A stretch of 64,000 bases of DNA from the NCBI RefSeq assembly GCF_014899185.1, contig NZ_CP045201.1, positions 1,534,501-1,598,500 on the forward strand. Direction: 5' to 3'. Both the position numbers and the translations under genes were made by a program. How positions within the stretch are numbered: the first letter of the stretch is position 1; the number at the start of each line of letters is the position of its first letter. Positions 43,800-52,013 of the stretch are shown piece by piece. This DNA comes from Pseudooceanicola spongiae (GTDB taxonomy: Bacteria; Pseudomonadota; Alphaproteobacteria; Rhodobacterales; Rhodobacteraceae). Below the pieces are notes generated by a model. It ran no database searches and was not told the DNA's origin. It saw only the letters and a program-made list of their open reading frames with translations.

Positions 43800-44783
43800 A
43801 TGGCCGACGGATCGCTCGATATCAACGCCAAACCGACCGAAGAAATCTCGGTTCGCGACGTCTTCGGAATCGATACCGATATGATCATCAAGGGGTTCGA
43901 CGCCCCGACTGACCGGGTGCCGGAAGCGGACCCGACCTATCGTTTCGACCCCGACACCACGCTGGCCATTCTGGCAGGCTTCAGCCACAACCGCCGCGTC
44001 ATGGTGCAGGGCTATCACGGCACGGGCAAATCGACGCACATCGAACAGGTGGCAAGCCGGCTGAACTGGCCCTGCGTGCGCATCAACCTCGACAGCCACA
44101 TCAGCCGGATCGATCTGATCGGCAAGGATGCGATCAAGCTGCGCGACGGCATGCAGGTGACCGAGTTCCATGAGGGCATCCTGCCTTGGGCGCTGCGCAA
44201 CCCGACTGCCATCGTGTTCGACGAATACGATGCGGGCCGCGCCGACGTCATGTTCGTGATCCAGCGCGTGCTGGAAACCGACGGGAAGCTGACGCTGCTG
44301 GACCAGAACGAGATCATCACGCCGAACAAGTTCTTCCGCCTGTTCGCGACCTCGAACACGGTGGGTCTTGGCGACACGACCGGCCTCTACCACGGCACGC
44401 AGCAGATCAACCAGGCGCAGATGGACCGTTGGTCCCTCGTCGCGACGCTGAACTATCTTTCCCACGACGCAGAATCCGCGATCGTGCTGAGCAAGGCGCC
44501 GCATTACAACACCGCTGCGGGTCGCAAGATCATCGGGCAGATGGTGACGCTGGCTGGCCTGACCCGGACCGCCTTCATGAACGGCGATCTGTCGACTGTG
44601 ATGAGCCCGCGGACCGTGATCAACTGGGCCGCCAACGCCGAGATCTTCCGCAATGTCGGCTATGCCTTCCGCCTGACGTTCCTGAACAAATGCGACGAGC
44701 TGGAGCGCCAGACGGTTGCCGAGTTCTATCAGCGGTGCTTTGATGAAGAGCTGCCGGAAAGCGCCGCGGCCTCGACCAGCTGA
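43800..44783 (+). CDS. cobS: Cobaltochelatase AAA+ subunit CobS
   Basis: A 327-residue MoxR-clade AAA+ ATPase. Walker [10 protein letters not shown] at about 71-79, Walker B AIVFDEYD, sensor region [18 protein letters not shown], and the N-terminal [20 protein letters not shown]. CobS and CobT form the ATPase chaperone that drives cobalt insertion into hydrogenobyrinic acid a,c-diamide by CobN (aerobic vitamin B12 route). cobT lies 1.1 kb downstream after two small genes; cobN is not in the window. Confidence 0.95.
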   Translation: MADGSLDINAKPTEEISVRDVFGIDTDMIIKGFDAPTDRVPEADPTYRFDPDTTLAILAGFSHNRRVMVQGYHGTGKSTHIEQVASRLNWPCVRINLDSHISRIDLIGKDAIKLRDGMQVTEFHEGILPWALRNPTAIVFDEYDAGRADVMFVIQRVLETDGKLTLLDQNEIITPNKFFRLFATSNTVGLGDTTGLYHGTQQINQAQMDRWSLVATLNYLSHDAESAIVLSKAPHYNTAAGRKIIGQMVTLAGLTRTAFMNGDLSTVMSPRTVINWAANAEIFRNVGYAFRLTFLNKCDELERQTVAEFYQRCFDEELPESAAASTS

Positions 44784-44811
44784 GCGCTGGCAATTCTGGA
44801 CAGCAAGATCG

Positions 44812-44848
44812 CGCGGCGTCGGATAACTTCCGGCGCCGCGTTTCGTTT
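44812..44848 (+). terminator. Probable cobS terminator
   Basis: CGCGGCG / CGCCGCG (seven-base stem, 15-base loop) followed by TTTCGTTT, about 30 bp after the cobS stop. Confidence 0.5.
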
Positions 44849-45011
44849 GGCCCTGCAGTTTTGCGGAGATACCGACAGTTTGAGGCAGATAGCGTGCGGT
44901 GGATGCACCGGGGCGCAAGGGTTCTGCGCCTAGCCTCAGCGCATTGCGGCGCGGCACCCCCGGACGAGAGGGGCGCGCGCGTTTGCCGCACAAGGCGTCA
45001 GAGGGTCTGTC

Positions 45012-45413
45012 ATGCGAGGGCACAGGGCATATCTGGCGGCGGCCGGGCTCTGTCTGGCGGGCTGCCTCAGCGTCACGGCGGGACCGGCCGAGGCGCTGCG
45101 CCTGGACGCGATGACCCGGACCTTTGCCACCTGCACCGGGCGACTTTCGGCACTGATGGAGCATCAATGGCTGCTCTCTCCCACCGAGGCAGATGTGACC
45201 GAAAGCCACCGCCGCCAGATGATTGAACTGCTGCAGGCCGTGATGCCGGGCGAGAGCGCGCGTGACGTATTGTCGCTCAGGATCGAGGCGAAGGTTGCGC
45301 AATCTGTCCTGCTGACGCGCGCGACGTTCAACCCGGATGCCTTTGATGCGGCGCGGGCGGGCATAACCTCGGCGCGGCTGCTGGCGCAGTGCGAGGCTTT
45401 GCTGACGCAATAG
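45012..45413 (+). CDS. Exported protein of unknown function
   Basis: A 133-residue protein with a signal peptide (YLAAAGLCLAGCLSVTAGPAEA). LCLAGC resembles a lipobox, but GPAEA downstream also looks like a type I cleavage site. The mature part is mainly helical with three Cys in total beyond or near the signal (TFATCTGRLSALMEHQW; LLAQCEALLTQ), the pair CTGRL...AQCE suggesting a disulfide. I do not recognise a family. It lies between cobS and cobT. Confidence 0.65.
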   Translation: MRGHRAYLAAAGLCLAGCLSVTAGPAEALRLDAMTRTFATCTGRLSALMEHQWLLSPTEADVTESHRRQMIELLQAVMPGESARDVLSLRIEAKVAQSVLLTRATFNPDAFDAARAGITSARLLAQCEALLTQ

Positions 45414-45459
45414 CGTGAGGGGGCTTCTTTTTGGCGTCGCGCGCTTTACCTATAGCGGT

Positions 45460-45810
45460 ATGAAACGCATTGCCCTTTCCCTGCTGGTCGGCGCGGCCCT
45501 TGCTGGCCCGGTCGCGGCCCAGACCCGCCGCGATCCTGCGGAATGCGCCGCGCTCTGGTACGGCATGGTTGATGCGGGCGCGCAGTATCCCGGCACCTTC
45601 GGCCCGATGCCCGACACCCATGCGCTGGCCGACCAGTTTGCCGCCCTCGCCGGGCCTGAGGCGAAGGCGCGGATTGCCAGCCAGCGAGCTGATTTCACCC
45701 TGATCGCCAAGGCCAAGGTGCTGGGGCGCGACAAGATCTCGTCGGATCTGTTCGACCGGGTTGCGGAGTCCTGCGACGCCCTTCTGGCCAGCCAGCCCCC
45801 CACCCCCTGA
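45460..45810 (+). CDS. Small periplasmic protein of unknown function
   Basis: 116 residues starting MKRIALSLLVGAALAGPVAAQ, a clear signal peptide. The mature part has two Cys (PAECAALWYGM and AESCDALLAS), spaced as if to form a disulfide in a helical bundle. This Cys spacing recalls the preceding exported protein, though I see no strong similarity. The ATG at 45460 is chosen because it opens the signal peptide. Function unknown. Confidence 0.65.
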   Translation: MKRIALSLLVGAALAGPVAAQTRRDPAECAALWYGMVDAGAQYPGTFGPMPDTHALADQFAALAGPEAKARIASQRADFTLIAKAKVLGRDKISSDLFDRVAESCDALLASQPPTP

Positions 45811-45864
45811 AAAGAGACACGCGGGACCCTTGCCGAGGACTGCGTGGAGTGCTTTATCAACATC

Positions 45865-47739
45865 ATGAGCAAACCCAGCGACAACCCCGCCGATCCGTTC
45901 AAGAAGGCTCTGGCCGAGGCCACCAAGGTCATGGCCGACGACCACGATTTGAACGTGCAATATTCCGTCGACCCCTCGGGCAAGACGGCGGATCAGATGC
46001 GCCTGCCGCAGATCAGCCGCCGCCTGACGCGCGACGAGGTGATGCTGGCGCGCGGCACTGCCGACGCGCTGGCGCTGCACCACAAGTTTCACAACGCCAA
46101 GACCCATGCGCGCTATGTGCCGCAGGGCCAGATGGCGCGCGACCTCTACGAGGCGATGGAAACCGCGCGCTGCGAGGCCATGGGCGCCCGCGTCATGCCC
46201 GGCACCGCCAGCAACATCGACCACAAGATCGCGGGCGAGGCCAAGCGCGCCGGATACGCCGGGATCAAGACACAGGCCGAGGCACCCCTGCCCGTCGCCG
46301 CCGGCTATCTGATCCGTCACCTTGCCACCGGCCGCCCGATGCCTGAGGGCGCGGACAACGTGATGGAACTGTGGCGCGACTTCATGCAGGACCGTGCCGC
46401 AGACACGCTGGAAGATCTGCAGGCGAAGCTGTCTGATCAGGGGGCGTTTGCCAAGTTCGCCCGCCAGATCATCGACGATTTCGGCTATGGCGACCAGCTG
46501 GGCGACGACCCCGACAGCGAAGATGAGAACGCCGAGGACGACGCAGAAGACGGCGCGGAAGAGGAACAGGACCCCGATTCCACCGGCGAGGACGACAGCG
46601 ACGAGCAGCCCGAGGCCAGCCCCGACCAGACGCAGGACGATCAGCAGGACCCCTCCGAGGCGCAGGTCAGCTCTGACGATATGGCCGATCAGGACGCCGG
46701 CGAAGAGGCCGAGCTGCCCGAGGGCGAGGCCCCGATGGAGCCGCCTGCCCCCAATCCCGTTTCCGACGCCGATCCGAATTACACCGTCTACGTCAATACC
46801 TTCGACGAGGAAGTGCTGGCCTCTGAGCTGGCTGATCCGCAGGAGCTGGAGCGGCTGCGCGCCTATCTCGACCAGCAGCTCGACCCGCTGAAGGGCGCGG
46901 TCTCGCGTCTGGCGAACAAGTTGCAGCGCCGTCTGCAGGCGCAGCAGAACCGCTCATGGGAGTTCGACCGCGAGGAAGGCATTCTGGACGCCGGGCGGCT
47001 GGCACGGGTTGTCGCCAACCCGACGACGCCGCTGTCCTTCAAGGTCGAAAAAGACACCGAGTTCCGCGACACGGTCGTGACGCTGCTGCTGGACAACTCC
47101 GGCTCGATGCGGGGGCGGCCGATTTCCATCGCGGCGATCTGTGCTGATGTGCTGGCGCGCACGCTGGAACGCTGCAACGTCAAGGTCGAGATCCTCGGCT
47201 TCACCACCCGCGCCTGGAAAGGTGGCCAGAGCCGCGAAAAGTGGCTGGCCGACGGACGTCCGCAACAGCCGGGCCGTCTGAACGATCTGCGCCACATCAT
47301 CTACAAGCAGGCCGATGCGCCCTGGCGGCGCGCCCGAGACAATCTGGGCCTGATGATGAAGGAAGGTCTGCTGAAGGAAAACATCGACGGCGAGGCGCTG
47401 GAATGGGCGCACCGCCGCATGGTCGCGCGCCGCGAGCAGCGCAAGATCCTGATGGTGATTTCCGATGGCGCGCCGGTGGATGATTCCTCGCTGAGCGTGA
47501 ACCCGGCGAATTTTCTGGAGAAGCACCTGCGCGACGTCATCGCCATGGTTGAAAAGCGCAAGATGGTTGAGCTGATCGCCATCGGGATCGGCCACGATGT
47601 GACCCGCTATTACAACCGCGCCGTCACGATCACCGACGTTGACCAGCTGGCCGGCGCGATGACCGAGCAGCTCGCCAGCCTGTTCGACAATGACCCGCGC
47701 GCCCGCGCCCGGATGTTCGGCATCAAGAAGGCCTCCTGA
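45865..47739 (+). CDS. cobT: Cobaltochelatase subunit CobT
   Basis: About 624 residues. The N-terminal domain ([25 protein letters not shown] onward) is followed by a very acidic stretch (about 210-300, rich in Asp, Glu and Gln) and a C-terminal von Willebrand A domain with the MIDAS motif [13 protein letters not shown], and [13 protein letters not shown]. CobT works with CobS and CobN in cobalt insertion. A GTG at 45844 with GAGG upstream would add seven residues; the ATG at 45865 gives the usual N-terminus. The stop overlaps the next start (TGATG). Confidence 0.94.
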   Translation: MSKPSDNPADPFKKALAEATKVMADDHDLNVQYSVDPSGKTADQMRLPQISRRLTRDEVMLARGTADALALHHKFHNAKTHARYVPQGQMARDLYEAMETARCEAMGARVMPGTASNIDHKIAGEAKRAGYAGIKTQAEAPLPVAAGYLIRHLATGRPMPEGADNVMELWRDFMQDRAADTLEDLQAKLSDQGAFAKFARQIIDDFGYGDQLGDDPDSEDENAEDDAEDGAEEEQDPDSTGEDDSDEQPEASPDQTQDDQQDPSEAQVSSDDMADQDAGEEAELPEGEAPMEPPAPNPVSDADPNYTVYVNTFDEEVLASELADPQELERLRAYLDQQLDPLKGAVSRLANKLQRRLQAQQNRSWEFDREEGILDAGRLARVVANPTTPLSFKVEKDTEFRDTVVTLLLDNSGSMRGRPISIAAICADVLARTLERCNVKVEILGFTTRAWKGGQSREKWLADGRPQQPGRLNDLRHIIYKQADAPWRRARDNLGLMMKEGLLKENIDGEALEWAHRRMVARREQRKILMVISDGAPVDDSSLSVNPANFLEKHLRDVIAMVEKRKMVELIAIGIGHDVTRYYNRAVTITDVDQLAGAMTEQLASLFDNDPRARARMFGIKKAS

Positions 47740-49562
47740 TGTTTCAGAGTTTCGAGACAACCTCTTCGCCCGATCAAGGCCCGCCCCGGCTGGCGCGGCT
47801 GCGCCTTGTGCTGGAGGCGGCGGAGCTGGATGCCTTTCTGGTGCCGCGCGCTGATGCGCATCAGGGCGAATACGTCGCGCCCCATGACGAGCGTCTGGCC
47901 TGGCTGAGCGGGTTCACCGGATCGGCTGGGTTCTGCGTGGCCGCATTGACCCGCGCGGCGGTATTCATCGACGGGCGCTACCGCGTGCAGGCCCGGGCGC
48001 AATGCGCCGAGGACTTTGAAAAGGTCGCCTGGCCTGAGGTCTCGATCGGGTCCTGGCTGCGCGAGGCGCTGCCCGACGGCGGCGTGATGGGCTATGACCC
48101 CTGGCTGCATACCCGGGGCGAGATTGACCGGCTGGCCGACAGTCTCGCGGGCAGTGGCGTGACACTTCTGGCGGTCGAGACAAACCCCGTCGATGCGATC
48201 TGGGCCGATCAGCCCGAGCCACCACGCGGCAAGATTGTCGTGCAACCGATTGAATTCGCAGGTGAGACGCTGGAGGCGAAGTGTCAGCGCCTCGCGACAG
48301 AGCTGCGCGGCAAAGGTCAGGGCGCTGCGGTGCTGACGCTGCCAGACAGCATCGCCTGGTTGCTGAACATTCGCGGCAGCGACATCCCCCGCAACCCGGT
48401 GCCGCATGTCTTTGCGATCCTGTTTGCCGATGGTCAGGTGACGCTGTTTGCCGATGACGAGAAATGCGACGACGCGCTGATTGAACACCTTGGCCCCGAT
48501 GTAACGGTGGAAAGCCCGTCCGCCTTTGCCGCCACCCTGCGCGGGCTGGCGCGTGAGGTGAAGGGGACGGTGCGGCTGGACCGGACCTCCTGCCCGATCT
48601 GGGTCGAACAGCAGTTGTCCGGCGCCAGTATCGTCTGGGACACCGACCCCTGCGCCCTGCCCAAGGCCTGCAAGAACGACACCGAGATCGCCGGCGCCCG
48701 TGAAGCGCATCTGCGCGATGCCGTTGCGATGTGCCGCTTTCTGGCGTGGTTCGACGCCACGGCCGAGACGCAAAGCCAGACCGGCCTGACCGAGATCGAC
48801 CTTGTCACCCGGCTGGAGATCTTCCGCCGTGAGACCAATGCGCTGATGGAAATCAGCTTTGAGACGATCTGTGGTGCTGGCCCGCATGGCGCTCTGCCGC
48901 ATTACCGCGTCAGCACCGACAGCAACCGCCAGCTGCAAGACGGCGATCTGGTCGTGCTCGACAGTGGCGGGCAGTATCTGGACGGGACGACAGATATCAC
49001 GCGCACTCTGCTGGTGGGCGAACAGGCGGGCGACGCTGAAAAGGCGGCCTTTACGCGGGTGCTGAAGGGCATGATCGCGATCTCGCGGCTACGCTTTCCC
49101 AAAGGGTTGGCCGGGCAGCATCTGGACGCGCTGGCGCGCTATCCGCTGTGGCTGGCGGGCTGGGATTACGACCATGGCACAGGGCACGGCGTCGGCAGTT
49201 ACCTTTGTGTGCATGAGGGGCCGCAGCGCCTCAGCCGGGTCAGCGATGTGCCCTTCCAACCGGGGATGATCCTGTCGAACGAACCGGGGTATTACCGCGA
49301 AGGCGCCTTCGGCATTCGCATCGAGAACCTGATCGTGGTGCAGGCAGCCGAGGCTCTGCCAGAGGGCGACGCGCGCGCCATGCTGGATTTCGAGACGCTG
49401 ACCTTTGTGCCCATCGACCGCCGTCTGATCGATACCGCCCTGCTGAGCGCGGAGGAAATCGACTGGATCAATGCCTATCATGTCACATGCCGGCAGAAGG
49501 TCTCCCCACGGCTGGACGGCGCGGCCGCTATATGGTTGGATCGCGCAACCGAAAATCTCTGA
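47739..49562 (+). CDS. pepP: Xaa-Pro aminopeptidase (M24B family)
   Basis: A 607-residue creatinase-fold metallopeptidase with two N-terminal domains (LDAFLVPRADAHQGEYVAPHDERLAWLSGFTGSAG) and a C-terminal catalytic domain. Metal ligands: LVVLDSGGQYLDGTTDITRT (two Asp), DHGTGHGVGSYLCVHEGP (His), LSNEPGYY (Glu) and FGIRIENLIVV (Glu). It removes N-terminal residues preceding proline. This is the long three-domain form like the eukaryotic enzyme. It is coupled to cobT by a one-base overlap, with no obvious functional link. Confidence 0.92.
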   Translation: MFQSFETTSSPDQGPPRLARLRLVLEAAELDAFLVPRADAHQGEYVAPHDERLAWLSGFTGSAGFCVAALTRAAVFIDGRYRVQARAQCAEDFEKVAWPEVSIGSWLREALPDGGVMGYDPWLHTRGEIDRLADSLAGSGVTLLAVETNPVDAIWADQPEPPRGKIVVQPIEFAGETLEAKCQRLATELRGKGQGAAVLTLPDSIAWLLNIRGSDIPRNPVPHVFAILFADGQVTLFADDEKCDDALIEHLGPDVTVESPSAFAATLRGLAREVKGTVRLDRTSCPIWVEQQLSGASIVWDTDPCALPKACKNDTEIAGAREAHLRDAVAMCRFLAWFDATAETQSQTGLTEIDLVTRLEIFRRETNALMEISFETICGAGPHGALPHYRVSTDSNRQLQDGDLVVLDSGGQYLDGTTDITRTLLVGEQAGDAEKAAFTRVLKGMIAISRLRFPKGLAGQHLDALARYPLWLAGWDYDHGTGHGVGSYLCVHEGPQRLSRVSDVPFQPGMILSNEPGYYREGAFGIRIENLIVVQAAEALPEGDARAMLDFETLTFVPIDRRLIDTALLSAEEIDWINAYHVTCRQKVSPRLDGAAAIWLDRATENL

Positions 49563-49662
49563 TCTTTCCGGCGGCACATGTCGCCGGATTTCTGCGTGGT
49601 GTGACATCAGGATGTTACATCAGCGGGTCAGGAGTGGGACGCCTTAGGGGAGGGCTGATATC

Positions 49663-50004
49663 ATGAATGATGTAAGAATTCGAAATGCACAGGGCATGTG
49701 GAGCGTGCGCGCTGGCGGCGCCGTGCTTGGGGAAAGCCGCAATGCGCTGGTGCTGTCCGAGGGCAATCTGCACGACGTGATCTATTTCCCGCGTGGCGAT
49801 ATCGCGATGGCCTTTCTGGATCGCACCGACCACACCAGCCATTGCGCCAAAAAGGGCGATGCGAATTACTTCTCGATCGTGACGAAAAGCCAGACGCTGA
49901 AGAATGCCGCCTGGTCCTATGAGACCCCGAATGATGATGTTGCACGGATCAAGGATCATCTGGCCTTCTATGCCACGGATTTCGTGACCATCGAACAGAT
50001 CTGA
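49663..50004 (+). CDS. DUF427 domain protein
   Basis: A 113-residue protein matching the DUF427 beta-sandwich: VRAGGAVLGESRNALVLSEGN, IYFPRGDIAMAFL, SHCAKKGDANYFSI and KDHLAFYATDFVTIEQI. The family is widely distributed and uncharacterised. GGGGAGGG precedes the ATG. The 100-bp gap from the peptidase gene may contain a promoter. Confidence 0.85.
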   Translation: MNDVRIRNAQGMWSVRAGGAVLGESRNALVLSEGNLHDVIYFPRGDIAMAFLDRTDHTSHCAKKGDANYFSIVTKSQTLKNAAWSYETPNDDVARIKDHLAFYATDFVTIEQI

Positions 50005-50077
50005 GACCGAGCCGATCCTGATCACGGCATGAGCGGCGTGGGGCCTGACAGCCCCGCGCCGTTGTCATGTCTGCTGG

Positions 50078-51766
50078 TCAGCTGTGTTCCTCGGCCGCGG
50101 TGGCGGCAAGGGCGCGGTTGTAGGCGCGCAGGGCATCAACGTGGAACAGAGCGCCTTTCAGCTCGGGTGGGGTGTCGGGCCCGGTCAGGGCGACGACGGG
50201 CAGGAAGGGCTCTCCGCTGCGATCAAAGGCGGGAAAGGCGGCTTCCAGGGTCGCGCCCGCGTCGAGGTAACTGCCCTGCTCGATCAGCTCCCAGCAGCGG
50301 GCCTCAGGGGCGGAGCGTTTGTCCTCCTCGCGCCGGACCAGATCACCGACGCGGATCGTGGCCAGCAGATAACTTTGCGGGCCGGCGGCAAGGTGGATGC
50401 CTCGGCGTTCCAGCTGGGTCAGGAAGAACGAGCGGTTGACCATGCGCGTGCCGATCGCGGTTGAGATCGACACCGTCACCATCACCGCGAGGGCGACGGC
50501 CCAGTCGCCCGTCAGTTCAAACACGATCAGCGTGGTGGAGATCGGCGCGCCGAGAACCGCCGCTGCAACCCCGCCAAGCCCGGCAAGGGCATAGAGGCGT
50601 GGCGAGCCGGAGATGTCGGGGAACAGACTGGTCGCGATCAGCCCGAAGGCCAGCCCAGTCAAAGCCCCCATCATCATCGCCGGAGAGAACATCCCCCCAC
50701 CCATGCGCCCGCCCATGGTGATCGCGGTGGCCAGCGCCTTGATGCAGGCGAACAGGATCGCCTCACGCAGGCCAAGATCGCCCAGCAGCGCACGGCTGGT
50801 CGTCTCATAGCCGACGCCGATGATATGGGGAAACTGAATGGCCAGCGCCCCCAGCAGCGCCCCCGCAAACACAGGGCGCAGCCAGCGCGGGATATGAAAG
50901 CGGGCCTGCACGTGGCTGGCCAGATCCTCGGCCAGGAAGGTCGAGCGCATCAGCGCCCCGGCCACCAAGCCACAGACAGCCCCCAGCATAAGGAAGGCAG
51001 GCAGCTCTTCATAGAACTGCAGGATCGAGGCTTCGGGCAGCAGGAACTCGGTCATGCCGCCGAATTCCAGCCGGTTGATCACCGTGCCTGCGACCGAGGC
51101 GATGACGATGGGGGCAAAGGCGTGAATGGCAAAGTGGCGCAGCACCACCTCAAGCGCGAAGAGCGCGCCGGCAATCGGCGCATTGAAGCTGGCCGAGACC
51201 GCCGCCGCAACGGCGCAGCCCAGCAGATCGCGCCCGGTGACACCATCGGCGCGCAGCCAGCGCAGCACCCATGTCGACATCACGGCCGCCATATGCACCA
51301 CCGGCCCTTCCCGCCCCGAGGAGCCGCCCGTACCAAGCGTGATCAGCGACGCGGCGGCAGAGGCGAGGCCGGCGCGACGCTCCACCCGGCCGTTTTGCAT
51401 CGCGGCGCCCTGAATGACGTCGGCGACTGAACGCACGCGGCCATCGGGGGTGAACAGGTGCAGGATGATCCCCACGGCGAGCCCGCCCAGAATGGGAATG
51501 CAGAGGATCATGTACCACGGCAGGCCACCCGCGAAGGAATGCAGCTTGTGCACCTCCGACACGCCATAGGCGAGGTGCTGCACGAAGGCGATTCCCTTGC
51601 GAAACAGCAGCGCGCCGGTTCCGGCAACGATGCCGACAGCCAGGGCAATCAGCCAGAACTGGACCTGATTCAAGCTGCGGTGGCGAATGAGGCGCAGCCG
51701 CGGGCCCATCGTGTCGGAGGCGCGTCCGACCATGGAGACGATGCTGCTCTTGCCACGTGACGCCAT
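50078..51766 (-). CDS. ClC-family anion channel/transporter
   Basis: 562 residues with about ten or more membrane helices. The gating-Glu motif is clear (GTGGSSGREGPVVHMAAV), as is the GxFxP-type GGGMFSPAMMMGA. The GSGIP Ser loop is not present (RSVADVIQG instead). After SFNAPIAGALFALE the residue at the inner proton-Glu position of the E. coli exchanger appears to be Val, as in ClC channels. The C-terminal 100 residues look like a worn CBS domain. The ATG at 51766 gives the family N-terminus; the frame extends upstream as non-coding. Divergent from the LuxR-type regulator. Confidence 0.88.
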   Translation of the reverse strand: MASRGKSSIVSMVGRASDTMGPRLRLIRHRSLNQVQFWLIALAVGIVAGTGALLFRKGIAFVQHLAYGVSEVHKLHSFAGGLPWYMILCIPILGGLAVGIILHLFTPDGRVRSVADVIQGAAMQNGRVERRAGLASAAASLITLGTGGSSGREGPVVHMAAVMSTWVLRWLRADGVTGRDLLGCAVAAAVSASFNAPIAGALFALEVVLRHFAIHAFAPIVIASVAGTVINRLEFGGMTEFLLPEASILQFYEELPAFLMLGAVCGLVAGALMRSTFLAEDLASHVQARFHIPRWLRPVFAGALLGALAIQFPHIIGVGYETTSRALLGDLGLREAILFACIKALATAITMGGRMGGGMFSPAMMMGALTGLAFGLIATSLFPDISGSPRLYALAGLGGVAAAVLGAPISTTLIVFELTGDWAVALAVMVTVSISTAIGTRMVNRSFFLTQLERRGIHLAAGPQSYLLATIRVGDLVRREEDKRSAPEARCWELIEQGSYLDAGATLEAAFPAFDRSGEPFLPVVALTGPDTPPELKGALFHVDALRAYNRALAATAAEEHS

Positions 51767-51978
51767 TGCGCTGTTTTCTCCCTTGCCTCTGTGCCGCCGA
51801 TCGCTGGGGCAAATGCGGTCAGTGCCGCACAAATCCTTGCCGAAACAACATGCACAGGCTGTCCATAGGATAAAGCGAAACTCCTTAACAGCACCTGCCT
51901 TTCGCTGCCTGCGCTTCTGGCGCGGATGTGGCCAGCGTGCTGCGTCTGGTGCGAAAAGCTTGCTCATACATGCGAATT

Positions 51979-51989
51979 TCATACTATGA
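51979..51989. promoter_or_regulatory. Palindrome upstream of the LuxR-hydrolase gene
   Basis: TCATACTATGA, five-base arms around one base, in an AT-rich patch 25 bp before the ATG. Possible operator or part of the promoter; weak on its own. Confidence 0.3.
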
Positions 51990-52013
51990 TTAACGAAAGC
52001 ATATGGTGAAAGC

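Noticed and set aside
44875-44885. Single ATACCGAC as a fourth phased array
   Set aside because: Only one unit; no further ACCG at 11-bp spacing.
43572-45410. Long upstream extension of the ECF sigma factor frame
   Set aside because: It covers cobS in antisense and has no sigma-factor features; the sigma domain begins only at about 43571.
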